From Altererythrobacter epoxidivorans (lineage in GTDB: Bacteria > Pseudomonadota > Alphaproteobacteria > Sphingomonadales > Sphingomonadaceae): 64,000 bases of DNA. The DNA lies in the NCBI RefSeq assembly GCF_001281485.1, contig NZ_CP012669.1, forward strand, positions 2,263,501-2,327,500. The letters are read 5' to 3'. This document shows, piece after piece, positions 48,418-57,261 of the stretch; within the stretch, counting starts at the first letter, position 1; each line of letters starts with the position of its first letter. The position numbers and the translations under genes are program-made. Below the pieces are notes generated by a model. That model was not told the DNA's origin and did no database searches. It was given only the letters and a program-made list of their open reading frames with translations.

Positions 48418-49868
48418 TGCGGCTTCTTCCCAAAAGCCTGCTCGGCCAGGTCATGGCGACAGTCATCTTCGGACTGTTCGTAGGACAGGGTGTTGCAGCC
48501 GTGCTGCTGTTTCAGGGTGCCCAGCAGCGCCAGCAGGTCAATCTCGTCAACTCAGCCGCTTTCCGGCTCGTCGATGCACGCGAACGCGCCGAGCGCCGCG
48601 AGCAGGGTCGCCTCGCTTCTAGGGGCGACGACGGCGAGAACCTCGATCGGCCACGGCGCGGCGAGCGCGACGGCAAGAAGGACAGGCGGGGCGAACGCCC
48701 GGGATATTCCGAATTTCGCGTCGGCCTCGAAACTTCGGACCGGTCGCCACTGCTTCCGGGCGAAACCCGCCTTCCCGAGATCGAAGATGGCCTGGAACGT
48801 GTCCTCGCATCGCAGGGCATCGTGACAGAAGAGGTCGTCGCCCTGCGGCGCGATGCGACCAAGGACCCATTCATCACTGAACGACCGCGCCTGCTGGCGC
48901 GCATCGAGCGGCGGGGCGAGGACGATCGCTGGCTGATCGTTGCGGCTTACCGGGAGGATAACGGCGCGTGGCGCGTTGCCCGGGTGGCAGAAGGGCGGCG
49001 ACCGCGCCAACTCTTCGGCCCGATCCTGATCCAGACCTTGGTCATTTTCGCCGTGCTGGTGACGCTCCTTTATTTCGTGATGCGCCGCATCACGCGGCCC
49101 ATCGCGAGACTGACCGAGCGGGTGACGAGCTTCTCTCAACGGCCCGATCACACTGAAAAGCTGGAGGAAAGTGGGCCGCAGGATGTCCGCGAATTGATCG
49201 CTGCGCACAATCTGATGGAAGCCCGCATTTCGGCCATGCTCGATGAAAAGGATGTGATGCTGGGCGCCATCGGACATGACCTGAAGACGCCGCTTGCTGC
49301 CTTGCGCGTCCGGATCGAGAGCGTCCCCGACGACCAGCAGCGCCAGCGCATGGCCGAAAGCATCGAAGGAATCACCCGCACTCTCGACGACATACTGACG
49401 CTTGCCCGGGTGGGGCGCGCCGGATCGCAACGCGAGAAGCTCGACCTGTCCGCGCTCGCCTCCTCTGTGGTTGAGGAATTCGAGGATCTGGGCGAACCGG
49501 TCACGCTGGTCGAAGCGCCGCGGCTCGTCGTCAGCGGTCATACGACATGGCTTGAACGCGCCATGCGGAATCTGATTTCCAACGCGGTCCGTTACGGCGG
49601 AGCGGCCAACGTAGATGTCCTGCGCGAAGATGGCGTCGCAGTGATCCGGGTCGATGACAACGGTCCGGGCATTCCTGCCGAGCGGATTTCGGAAATGATG
49701 GAACCCTTCACCCGCGGCGAAGCCAGCCGCAACCGGGCGACCGGCGGCGCTGGCCTCGGCCTGACGCTGGCTCGTGCCATTGCTGAACAGCATGGCGGCA
49801 AGCTGGTGCTTGCCAACCGCGCCGGCGGCGGCTTGCGCGCGGAAATCCGGCTGCCCGAAAACGCCTGA
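48417..49868 (+). CDS. sensor histidine kinase with charged periplasmic loop
   Basis: A 483-residue kinase. TM1 (about 10-33) and TM2 (about 203-223) enclose a periplasmic domain that begins with a highly charged Arg/Glu/Asp/Lys tract (about 50-98) like the basic tract of the EF-hand protein. HAMP, HisKA with His287 in GHDLKTPLA, and HATPase_c with NLISNAVRYG, DDNGPGIP and GGAGLGLTLA follow. An in-frame TTG at 48414 is an alternative start. The partner is the regulator just upstream. Sensing of divalent cations or the EF-hand protein is plausible. Confidence 0.92.
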   Translation: MRLLPKSLLGQVMATVIFGLFVGQGVAAVLLFQGAQQRQQVNLVNSAAFRLVDARERAERREQGRLASRGDDGENLDRPRRGERDGKKDRRGERPGYSEFRVGLETSDRSPLLPGETRLPEIEDGLERVLASQGIVTEEVVALRRDATKDPFITERPRLLARIERRGEDDRWLIVAAYREDNGAWRVARVAEGRRPRQLFGPILIQTLVIFAVLVTLLYFVMRRITRPIARLTERVTSFSQRPDHTEKLEESGPQDVRELIAAHNLMEARISAMLDEKDVMLGAIGHDLKTPLAALRVRIESVPDDQQRQRMAESIEGITRTLDDILTLARVGRAGSQREKLDLSALASSVVEEFEDLGEPVTLVEAPRLVVSGHTTWLERAMRNLISNAVRYGGAANVDVLREDGVAVIRVDDNGPGIPAERISEMMEPFTRGEASRNRATGGAGLGLTLARAIAEQHGGKLVLANRAGGGLRAEIRLPENA

Positions 49869-49887
49869 ACCGGCAGGGCAGGCCGGA

Positions 49888-51462
49888 TCAGCGCATCAGG
49901 CCGCCGATCAGGTTGCGAACGAAGCGCCCGGCGATGCTGCCACCAAATTCGGTAGCAATCGTTCCCGCAGCAGAGGTCGCAGCCGTCTTCATCGGGTTGG
50001 CGCGGCTCTTCCGGCCCGAAATCTTTGCCGCAACGATAGTAGCTGCAGAACTGGCAGCCGCGCCCATCGCGGCCTTGCCCGCCTTCTCCCACAGAGAGGT
50101 GGTCTTGCGGCTGCGCTTGCCCACTTCCTCGCGCCCCTTTTCCTCGACCTCTTCCGCAGTTTCGGCAGCATCGACCGCCTTGGCCGCGAGTACTTCTTCG
50201 GCGCTCTCGCGGTCGACCGTCGTATCGTATTTCCCGTCAACAGGACTGATCGACTGGATGATCGCACGCTCCTTGGGCGTCACCGGGCCCAGGCGGCTGC
50301 GCGGCGGCTTGATCAGCGTGCGCTGTACGATCGTAGGCGCGCCATCTTCGTCCAGGGTCGAAACCAGTGCCTCGCCGACCTTCAGTTCGGTGATGGCCTG
50401 GGCGACATCGAGGTCGGGGTTGATGCGGAAGGTTTCGGCCGCCGCCTTGATCGCCCGCTGGTCGCGCGGGGTGAATGCGCGCAAAGCGTGCTGCACGCGA
50501 TTGCCGAGCTGCCCAGCCACCTCTTCAGGAATGTCGATCGGGTTCTGGGTGCAGAAATAGACGCCAACGCCCTTCGACCGGATCAGGCGCACAACCTGCT
50601 CGATCTTGTCCGAGAGCGCCTTGGGCGCATCATCGAACAGCAGGTGCGCCTCGTCGAAGAAGAAGACCAGCTTGGGCTTCTCGGGATCGCCCACCTCGGG
50701 CAGGCTTTCGAAAAGTTCCGCCAGCAGCCACAGCAGGAACGTCGCATAGAGCTTGGGACTGCGCATCAGCTGGTCGGCAGCGAGCACGTTCACATAGCCG
50801 CGGCCCTGCTCGTCCACCTTGATGAAATCGTCGATTTCAAGCGCGGGCTCGCCAAAGAACATGTCCGCACCTTGCGATTCGAAGCTCAACAGCTGGCGCT
50901 GGATCGTGCCGACGGACTGTTTCGACACATTGCCGTAAACGCCCGAAAGCTCCTTCGCATTTTCGGCCGCCCAGGCGAGGACGGACTGGAGGTCGCCGAA
51001 ATCGAGCAGCAACAGGCCGTTTTCATCGGCATGGCGGAAGACGATCTGCAGGACCCCTTCCTGCGTTTCATTAAGGTCGAGCAGGCGCGACAGCAGCAGT
51101 GGACCCATTTCCGAAACCGTCGTCCGGATCGGATGCCCCTGCTTGCCGTAGAGATCCCAGAACACGACTGGATTATCGGAATAGCCATAGTCGTCCATGC
51201 CGAGTTCCTTTGCCCGGCTCTCCAGCTTGTCGGCGTGCTTGAAAGTGGGAGAGCCCGGCATGGCGATGCCCGACAGGTCGCCCTTCACATCGGCGACGAA
51301 AACCGGAACGCCTTCGGCGGAAAAGCTTTCGGCCAGCCCCTGCAAGGTGACGGTCTTGCCGGTACCGGTGGCGCCCGCGATCAATCCGTGACGGTTGGCG
51401 CGGGAAAGGTCGAGATACTGCTTCTCGCCGTTTTCGGCGAGGCCGAGGAAAATCTGACTCAT
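49888..51462 (-). CDS. DUF853/HerA-like P-loop ATPase (YjgR family)
   Basis: A 524-residue ATPase related to HerA and FtsK-type motors. Walker A is GATGTGKTV near residue 33, Walker B is [10 protein letters not shown], and a glutamine-rich sensor segment CTQNPIDIP follows. The C-terminal 60 residues are Ala/Gly-rich with weakly hydrophobic helices ([16 protein letters not shown]). The physiological role is unknown. It converges on the sensor kinase gene with a 19-base gap and diverges from pabB-pabC. Confidence 0.88.
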   Translation of the reverse strand: MSQIFLGLAENGEKQYLDLSRANRHGLIAGATGTGKTVTLQGLAESFSAEGVPVFVADVKGDLSGIAMPGSPTFKHADKLESRAKELGMDDYGYSDNPVVFWDLYGKQGHPIRTTVSEMGPLLLSRLLDLNETQEGVLQIVFRHADENGLLLLDFGDLQSVLAWAAENAKELSGVYGNVSKQSVGTIQRQLLSFESQGADMFFGEPALEIDDFIKVDEQGRGYVNVLAADQLMRSPKLYATFLLWLLAELFESLPEVGDPEKPKLVFFFDEAHLLFDDAPKALSDKIEQVVRLIRSKGVGVYFCTQNPIDIPEEVAGQLGNRVQHALRAFTPRDQRAIKAAAETFRINPDLDVAQAITELKVGEALVSTLDEDGAPTIVQRTLIKPPRSRLGPVTPKERAIIQSISPVDGKYDTTVDRESAEEVLAAKAVDAAETAEEVEEKGREEVGKRSRKTTSLWEKAGKAAMGAAASSAATIVAAKISGRKSRANPMKTAATSAAGTIATEFGGSIAGRFVRNLIGGLMR

Positions 51463-51567
51463 GCGTGGGTAGTCTCCGGTCCCGAATGTTCGCTCGTGTG
51501 TGGCAAAGGGCAGGCCGTGCGGTCAAGTTCTCGACTTGTCGGCGTGATGGTCTAATGCAGGATACAA

Positions 51568-53394
51568 ATGGGTCAGAATACTCCTTTCATCCTGCTGGAC
51601 GATGCGCGCACGGATAATCCTGCCCCTGCGCACCTCTATCGCGAACCGCGCCAGGTCTTCGTCGCCAGGCGCGGCGAGGAGGTGTCACGGGTGCTGGCGG
51701 AAGCAGACAAGGCTCGTCTCAAGACCGGCGGGCATCTTGCCGGATACATCGCCTACGAAGCCGGGCTCGCGCTCGAACCTCGCCTTGCTGGGCGTGTCGA
51801 CGGGCGTAGCGGCGCCGCCGGACCGCTCGTCTGGTTGGGGCTGTTCGACGATGCTGAAGAAATCGCGCCGGACGACGTTGCCGCTTGGCTCGCATCGCAA
51901 GCAGCCGAAGACGATGGCGGCGACGCGGCGCTCGGCCCGCTCGTGCCGCAATTGTCGACCGGCGGATACGAAGCTGCCTTTGCCACGATGCAGGAAGCGA
52001 TCCGCGCCGGCGACATTTACCAGACCAACCTGACCTATCCGCTGGCCGGTTCTTATCGCGGTTCTCCCGTTGCGATCTATGCCGCGCTGCGGCCCGCAGC
52101 GAAAGCCGGCTACGGCGGCCTGATCTTCGACGGCTCGAACTGGCTGCTCAGCCTCAGTCCCGAGCTGTTCGTGTCGCTTCGCGGCGATGCGGCCAAGGTG
52201 AAGCCGATGAAGGGGACGCGCCCGCGCGCAGCGGACGAAAGTGCGGACGAAGCCCTGCGCGATGAGCTCGCCATGTCCGAAAAGGACAAGGCCGAGAACC
52301 TGATGATCGTCGACCTGATGCGCAACGACCTCAGCCGCGTGGCCGAGCCGGGCAGCGTCACGGTAGAGGGGCTGTTCAGCGTCGAAACCTATCCGACCGT
52401 GCACCAGATGGTCTCGACCGTTCATGCCCGGCTCGAGGACGGGAAAGGTGCCGTCGATCTGGTCCGGGCCATATTTCCTTGCGGATCGATCACCGGCGCG
52501 CCGAAGATCAGGGCGATGGAGCTGATCGACGAGGTCGAGCGCGATCCGCGTGGACCCTATTGCGGGGCGATCGGCCGGATCGACCCGGATGGAAGCGCCG
52601 CGTTCAATGTCGCGATCCGCACGTTGCGCCTGACTCCGATCGAGAACAGTCAGGGCGCTGCGGTCATGGGCGTCGGCTCTGCCATCGTTGCCGATAGCGA
52701 GCCCCTTGCCGAGCGGCGCGAATGCGAGATCAAGGGCGGCTTTGCGCGCAGCAGCACGTCCGATCACCGCGCTGCCCGCTTCGACCTGATCGAAAGCATG
52801 CTGTTCGACCCGGAAGCGGGAATCAGCCTGCTCGAACTGCATCTCGAGCGCATCAAGCAGAGCGCTGCCGAACTGGGCTTCTCCTTTGACCGTCACGACG
52901 TTCGCAACCAGATCCAGGCGCTATGTTTCGATCTGGAGCACAGGTCGAAGGTTCGCCTGCTGGCAGCGCGTAGCGGCGCGATCGCGTTCGAAGCGACGCG
53001 AATCGAACAGGTTGCCAAGCCGGTCCTGCAATGCATCGCGCTTCCCCTGCCGGTCGATCCCGGTGACTGGCGCCTGCGGCACAAGACCAGCGAGCGCGCA
53101 TTCTACGAGGAAGCGCTGGGCGTTGCACGCGGCATGGGCGCAGACGAGGCGCTGCTGGTCCGTGACGATGGGCTGGTTACCGAAGGCAGTTTCACCAATA
53201 TTTTTGTTCGCGGGGATGATGGCATCCTGCTTACCCCGCCCACCGCGCTCGGCCTGCTGCCGGGCGTCCTGCGGCGATCGCTGATCGATGCGGGCAAGGC
53301 GCGCGAGGCCGAGCTGTCGCTCGAAGACCTCGAAGGCGGCTTCCTGCTCGGCAATTCGGTTCGCGGGCTGGTGGAAGCGGAGTTCACTTCATGA
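51568..53394 (+). CDS. pabBC: fused aminodeoxychorismate synthase component I and aminodeoxychorismate lyase
   Basis: A bifunctional enzyme for p-aminobenzoate, used in folate synthesis. Residues 1 to about 395 are PabB-like: chorismate-binding blocks TNLTYPLAG, PMKGTRPR (Lys near 215, where anthranilate synthase would differ), NLMIVDLMRNDLSRV and GSITGAPKIRAMELI. Residues about 410-608 are the PLP-dependent PabC lyase (EGSFTNIFV, ending LGNSVRGLVEAEF). The glutamine amidotransferase PabA is not in the window. AGGA precedes ATG 51568. The last codons overlap the pseudouridine synthase gene as ATGA. Confidence 0.93.
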   Translation: MGQNTPFILLDDARTDNPAPAHLYREPRQVFVARRGEEVSRVLAEADKARLKTGGHLAGYIAYEAGLALEPRLAGRVDGRSGAAGPLVWLGLFDDAEEIAPDDVAAWLASQAAEDDGGDAALGPLVPQLSTGGYEAAFATMQEAIRAGDIYQTNLTYPLAGSYRGSPVAIYAALRPAAKAGYGGLIFDGSNWLLSLSPELFVSLRGDAAKVKPMKGTRPRAADESADEALRDELAMSEKDKAENLMIVDLMRNDLSRVAEPGSVTVEGLFSVETYPTVHQMVSTVHARLEDGKGAVDLVRAIFPCGSITGAPKIRAMELIDEVERDPRGPYCGAIGRIDPDGSAAFNVAIRTLRLTPIENSQGAAVMGVGSAIVADSEPLAERRECEIKGGFARSSTSDHRAARFDLIESMLFDPEAGISLLELHLERIKQSAAELGFSFDRHDVRNQIQALCFDLEHRSKVRLLAARSGAIAFEATRIEQVAKPVLQCIALPLPVDPGDWRLRHKTSERAFYEEALGVARGMGADEALLVRDDGLVTEGSFTNIFVRGDDGILLTPPTALGLLPGVLRRSLIDAGKAREAELSLEDLEGGFLLGNSVRGLVEAEFTS

Positions 53395-54041
53395 TCGATA
53401 TCCTGTTCGAAGACGGCGAAGCGCTGGTCATCGACAAGCCGGCCGGCCTGCCGATCGAGCGTCCGCGCAAGGGCGGCCCTTCGCTCGAAGACCATCTTGA
53501 AGCGCTCAAGCTCGGCTTCCAGCGGCCGCCGATGCCGGTACACCGGCTCGACACCGATACTTCGGGCTGCCTCCTGCTCGCGCGCAATCCGAAAGCATTG
53601 AAGCGCTTCAACCGCGCTTTCGAGGAACGCGAGGTCGAAAAGAGCTACATCGCAATCCTCGACGGGATTCCCGATGGCGAAAGCGGGACGATCGAATTGT
53701 CGCTGAGCAAGATCAGCAGCGCCGAAAAGGGCTGGCGCATGATCGCCGCGAAGAAGGGCAAGCCGGCAGTTTCTCACTGGGAACTGGTCGAGGTGCTCGG
53801 AACGCGTTCGGTCATCCGGTTCAGGCCGGAAACGGGCCGGACGCACCAGCTGCGCATCCATGCGCTGGCGGGTCTGGGCCACGCGCTGCTTGGCGATCCG
53901 GTCTATGGCAATGGCAAGGGCGCGCCGCGCACCATGCTGCACGCCGAAAGCCTGGTTGTCGCGCGCGATGGCAAGCCTTCGATAGTAGCGACCGCGCCGC
54001 TACCGGCGGATTTTGTTGCTCTCGGAGTGTCAGGTGGATGA
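53391..54041 (+). CDS. RluA-family RNA pseudouridine synthase
   Basis: A 216-residue enzyme converting specific uridines in rRNA or tRNA to pseudouridine. The catalytic motif is HRLDTDTSG with Asp54; LVIDKPAGLPI and TGRTHQLRIHA are the other family blocks. No S4 domain is present, so it resembles the short RluA/TruC-type members. It is translationally coupled to pabBC upstream and overlaps arfB by eight bases, giving a three-gene unit. Confidence 0.92.
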   Translation: MIDILFEDGEALVIDKPAGLPIERPRKGGPSLEDHLEALKLGFQRPPMPVHRLDTDTSGCLLLARNPKALKRFNRAFEEREVEKSYIAILDGIPDGESGTIELSLSKISSAEKGWRMIAAKKGKPAVSHWELVEVLGTRSVIRFRPETGRTHQLRIHALAGLGHALLGDPVYGNGKGAPRTMLHAESLVVARDGKPSIVATAPLPADFVALGVSGG

Positions 54042-54450
54042 GGACCTGATCGCGCGGGCCCACGAGCTGGCAGAGGAAAGCTTCCTCGCCGGTTCGGGGC
54101 CTGGCGGCCAGAATGCCAACAAGGTCGCAACCGAGGTCCAGCTGCGCGTCAATGCATACAAGCTGCGCCTGCCACCATTCGCTTTTGCGCGACTGAAGGA
54201 AATCGCCGGCAGCAAGCTGACTGCCTCGGGCGACATCCTCATCACTGCGCGGGAACACCGTACGCAGGAAGCGAATCGCGCCGAAGCACGCGAGAAACTG
54301 GAGACCTTGCTGAAGCAGGCGCACGAGCGCCCGAAGAAACGCGCAAAATCGCGGCTCAACCGGGTAGGCAAGGTTCAGCGGCTGAAGGCGAAGAAGGCGC
54401 GCGGCGAGGTAAAGGCGAACCGCGGCAAGGTCTCACGCTCCGACTGGTAG
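54034..54450 (+). CDS. arfB: alternative ribosome-rescue factor ArfB (YaeJ)
   Basis: A 138-residue peptidyl-tRNA hydrolase that frees ribosomes stalled without a stop codon. The catalytic GGQ is at residues 24-26 in GSGPGGQNANK. The basic C-terminal tail (KKRAKSRLNR to SRSDW), which enters the empty mRNA channel, is present. GTG 54034 is chosen because GGAG lies six bases upstream; it overlaps the pseudouridine synthase by eight bases. A clear hairpin with a T-tract follows 75 bases downstream. Confidence 0.93.
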   Translation: MDEDLIARAHELAEESFLAGSGPGGQNANKVATEVQLRVNAYKLRLPPFAFARLKEIAGSKLTASGDILITAREHRTQEANRAEAREKLETLLKQAHERPKKRAKSRLNRVGKVQRLKAKKARGEVKANRGKVSRSDW

Positions 54451-54484
54451 CGGGGCCTGCGTCGGTTTCGGGTGACGCCGATGC

Positions 54485-54513
54485 TTGACTTTTCCCCGTG
54501 AATCACCCAATGG
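54485..54513 (+). promoter_or_regulatory. candidate rpmG promoter
   Basis: TTGACT at 54485-54490 is a good -35 hexamer, followed by 17 bases and CAATGG at 54508-54513 as a weak -10. It lies between arfB and the terminator-like stem. No better promoter is visible closer to rpmG. Confidence 0.35.
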
Positions 54514-54525
54514 GCGCGCCGGACA

Positions 54526-54556
54526 GGCGGTGCGCTGCGCGCCGCCCTTATTTTTT
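54526..54556 (+). terminator. intrinsic terminator or attenuator before rpmG
   Basis: A perfect nine-pair stem (54526-54534 with 54538-54546, one G-U) with a three-base loop is followed by C, TTA and six T. This is the best intrinsic terminator in the window. It ends the arfB transcript, or attenuates rpmG if the TTGACT promoter upstream is used. Confidence 0.75.
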
Positions 54557-54608
54557 CGGCCCGGTCCCTGCAAAACGGGGCGGCCCCACAGATCTTTAGG
54601 AATACGCC

Positions 54609-54776
54609 ATGGCGAAGCCCGCAACCGTCAAGATCAAGCTCGTCTCGACCGCCGACACGGGTTTCTACTACGTGACGAAGAAGAACCCGCGGAACATCAC
54701 CGAGAAGATGAGCTTCCGCAAGTACGACCCCGTCGCGAAGAAGCACGTCGAATTCAAGGAAGCGAAGATCAAGTAA
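54609..54776 (+). CDS. rpmG: 50S ribosomal protein L33
   Basis: A 55-residue ribosomal protein beginning [18 protein letters not shown] and ending [18 protein letters not shown] and [10 protein letters not shown] are the L33 signatures. It is the cysteine-free form, without the zinc-binding CxxC pairs, as usual for alphaproteobacteria. The gene stands between a terminator-like element and lolA. The region directly before the ATG (CAGATCTTTAGGAATACGCC) holds an AGGA Shine-Dalgarno. Confidence 0.95.
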   Translation: MAKPATVKIKLVSTADTGFYYVTKKNPRNITEKMSFRKYDPVAKKHVEFKEAKIK

Positions 54777-54840
54777 GCTGAACCGCGGGAACTTCCCGGG
54801 TTCACTCATGGTTCAATGCCCTGTAGCTAAAGGCAGGAGC

Positions 54841-55506
54841 ATGAACATCTTCACATCCCTCACCAAACGCCCCTTGCGCGCCGCGATTGCCGGCGCGCTT
54901 GCCATTGGGCTTCCCGCAGCAATGATCGCCCTGCCCGCGACCTCTGCCGAGGCAGCGCAAGGCGATCTTGATCGTGCCGTTACCGCATTGCGCGGTATTT
55001 CGACGATGAAGGCGGACTTCACCCAGACCGACAGGCAAGGCCAGACGGTCGGTGGGGTGATGACGCTCAAGCGTCCGGGCAAGATTCGCTTCGAATATGA
55101 AAAAGGCGTGCCGATGCTGGTCGTGTCGAACGGCAGCTCGCTCTACCTGATCGATTACGAGGTGAACCAGGTCCAGCGCTGGCCGATCAAGCGTTCGCCG
55201 CTAGGCGCATTGCTCGATCCCAGCCGCGACGTGAAGCAATATGGCAAGCTGGTCCCGACCAGCAATCCCGACGTCGTCAGCGTCGAGGTTCGCGATCCGA
55301 AGCGTCCCGAATTCGGCGTGATCACGATGATCTTCATCCGCAACTCTGCGGCTCCGGGCGGATTGCAGCTGACCAACTGGGTCGCGCTCGATTCTCAGAA
55401 CCACCGCACTACGGTGCGCCTGCGGAATCACCGCTACGGCGTCAGCGTTGCTGACAGCGCGTTCAAGTTCGACGATCCGCGCCGCTCGTCTCGTCGCCCC
55501 AGCTGA
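54841..55506 (+). CDS. lolA: outer-membrane lipoprotein carrier protein LolA
   Basis: A 221-residue periplasmic chaperone that ferries lipoproteins from LolCDE to the outer membrane. The signal peptide ends near AEAAQ. The mature protein shows the LolA block MKADFTQTDRQGQTVGGVM and GKIRFEYEKGVPMLVVSNG, ending with a basic RRSSRRPS tail. ATG 54841 has AGGAG upstream. It fits functionally with the many lipoproteins and lgt in this window. Confidence 0.92.
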   Translation: MNIFTSLTKRPLRAAIAGALAIGLPAAMIALPATSAEAAQGDLDRAVTALRGISTMKADFTQTDRQGQTVGGVMTLKRPGKIRFEYEKGVPMLVVSNGSSLYLIDYEVNQVQRWPIKRSPLGALLDPSRDVKQYGKLVPTSNPDVVSVEVRDPKRPEFGVITMIFIRNSAAPGGLQLTNWVALDSQNHRTTVRLRNHRYGVSVADSAFKFDDPRRSSRRPS

Positions 55507-55596
55507 ACGGACTAGCGTCGATTGGTTGTATGAATGCGACAACTTGCGGCGGCTTATTCATTTACGGGAAAGCCACTGACGGGTAGATTGTAAATC

Positions 55597-55712
55597 AAGG
55601 CGGTCGAAGACGGGTTTCCCCCCTGTTGCCCGATCTTCCAAAAGACCGCCTTGCCAAGCGTGACGAACGCTCAAAGGAACCCTCGTGCCAATGCCCCCGG
55701 CGCGAGGGTTTT
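55597..55712 (+). ncRNA. candidate small RNA with terminal hairpin
   Basis: Between lolA and the convergent phosphatase gene, AAGGCGGTC (55597-55605) pairs perfectly with GACCGCCTT (55644-55652), enclosing a C-rich loop with a run of six C. A second hairpin, AACCCTCG (55678-55685) with CGAGGGTT (55703-55710), follows and runs into TTCCTTT. The two could be the body and terminator of a small RNA, or simply tandem terminators of lolA. Confidence 0.35.
55678..55712 (+). terminator. rho-independent-like terminator between lolA and alkaline phosphatase
   Basis: Eight perfect pairs (55678-55685 with 55703-55710), extendable by an inner GCC/GGC pairing, followed by a T-rich stretch (TTTTCCTTT). It lies 12 bases before the phosphatase stop, so it may terminate from the lolA side. 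Confidence 0.6.
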
Positions 55713-55723
55713 CCTTTGCCCGC

Positions 55724-57157
55724 CTAACGCTTCCAGCCCAGCGCCTTGGCAATGATGTCGTAGATCACGTTCTGCTCGATCACGCCGCGCACGCGCTGCG
55801 ACCCGGGACCTGTGCCAAACAGCGCGACGTCTTCGCCGCCATGCGTTTCCGAGCCCATCGGCACCAGCGACTGCTGCTGCGCGCGGACGCCTGTGTCCGG
55901 GATACCGCGATCGCCCCGAACCGCGCCGGGTCCGTTGGCATAGCCAAGCGTGCTGTAGGGTTTTCCATCCGCAGCCAGCGAGGGGCCATCGCCGCCCGCG
56001 CCGTGGTCCTCGTCGCCCCCTTCAGGCGGATAGACCAGGCCGAGGATCGGATTGCCGCGTTTCGGGTACCCGGCCATTGTGAAGACGTGGCTATGGTCCG
56101 CCGTGACGAGGATCAGTGTCTCTTCCGGATCCGTATGCTCGATCGCGTAACGGATGGCCCGGTCGAATTCGACCGCCTCTTCCAGGGCATATCCAGCCTT
56201 CGATTCGTGGTGGCCGTGATCGATCCGCCCGCTTTCAACCATCAGGTAATAGCCATCGGGATCGCTATCGAGCCGCTTGATCGCCTCTGCGGTCATATCG
56301 GTCAGGGTCGGTTCGCTGCTGTCGGCCTTGCGATCGACCATGTAGGTCATGTGGCTGGGCGAGAACACGCCGAAGACAGGCTTGTCTAGCGGGGCTGCCG
56401 CAAGCGCCGCCTGATCTTCGACATAGGTGCCGCCAGTCAGCTGCACCCAGGCTGCCGGCAGATCGGCATCGTCCTCGAGCCTGCGCCCACCTTTGTCCTT
56501 GCCATAGAATGCCGCACGGCCGCCGCCGAGCGCGACGTCGAAATCGGTGCCGATGAGCTGCGTCGCGATATCCTCGCAGCCGAGGCCGCGCTGGTCCGCG
56601 GGGATCGCCGCATCGGCTTCCCAGTCGCGATTCGGAATATGGGCATAGACCGCCGCCGGGGTCGCGTGGGTGATGCGCGCCGTGCTCACGATCCCCAGCG
56701 CCAGCCCCTCGCGCTTGGCCTTTTCGCCAAGGGTTTCCAGACGGTGCGGAAGGGACCCGGCACAATCGCCATGCGGTGCCTCTGGCCCGATCCCGAGCAC
56801 ACCGATCTTCGTCTTCACCCCGGTGTTCATGGCCGATGCCGTGCCGGCGCTATCGGGAGTTTGTGCGTTGGAATTGTAGGTTTTGACGAGTGCGACATTA
56901 TCGAACTTCTCGAACGACTGGACATATTCCTCGCCGCTCTGCCCCAATTTCTGCCCTGCGTAGATGCGCGCGGCGGTGATGGTCGAAATGCCCATGCCGT
57001 CGCCGATGAACAGGATCACCTTCTTCGCCGTCGTCGGTTCGGTCGCTGCGACAACCGGCGCCGATTCGACCGATCCTTGCGAGGTAGCGGGCGTACAGGC
57101 GGCGAGTGCCATGGCGATTGCGCCGGTCAGGGCAAAGGCTGCGGTGTTCTTGGCCAT
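55724..57157 (-). CDS. phoA: alkaline phosphatase lipoprotein
   Basis: A 477-residue PhoA-type phosphomonoesterase. The signal peptide ends in lipobox LAAC (Cys21). Metal and active-site motifs are FIGDGMG (Asp53), the nucleophile Ser103 in TPDSAGTASA, ESGRIDHGHH, TADHSHVF and SETHGGED. It would release phosphate at the outer face of a membrane. It diverges from xth across 104 bases that contain no visible PhoB box, so phosphate control is not supported here. Confidence 0.93.
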   Translation of the reverse strand: MAKNTAAFALTGAIAMALAACTPATSQGSVESAPVVAATEPTTAKKVILFIGDGMGISTITAARIYAGQKLGQSGEEYVQSFEKFDNVALVKTYNSNAQTPDSAGTASAMNTGVKTKIGVLGIGPEAPHGDCAGSLPHRLETLGEKAKREGLALGIVSTARITHATPAAVYAHIPNRDWEADAAIPADQRGLGCEDIATQLIGTDFDVALGGGRAAFYGKDKGGRRLEDDADLPAAWVQLTGGTYVEDQAALAAAPLDKPVFGVFSPSHMTYMVDRKADSSEPTLTDMTAEAIKRLDSDPDGYYLMVESGRIDHGHHESKAGYALEEAVEFDRAIRYAIEHTDPEETLILVTADHSHVFTMAGYPKRGNPILGLVYPPEGGDEDHGAGGDGPSLAADGKPYSTLGYANGPGAVRGDRGIPDTGVRAQQQSLVPMGSETHGGEDVALFGTGPGSQRVRGVIEQNVIYDIIAKALGWKR

Positions 57158-57261
57158 CGTGGAATCTCCTTCTCTGCGCCGCGCTATCGCTTTCGTTCGT
57201 TACGGGAAAGAGAAAGCTGCGGACTGGACCCGCAAGCTGGCGGGCCTTAAGTGCTGCGCCC

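Noticed and set aside
57158..57261. PhoB box before the alkaline phosphatase gene
   Set aside because: I looked for CTGTCAT-type repeats on both strands of the divergent region and found none.
57106..57261. N-terminal extension of xth to an upstream start
   Set aside because: The extra 52 residues have no exonuclease homology; the conserved domain begins at the ATG at 57262.
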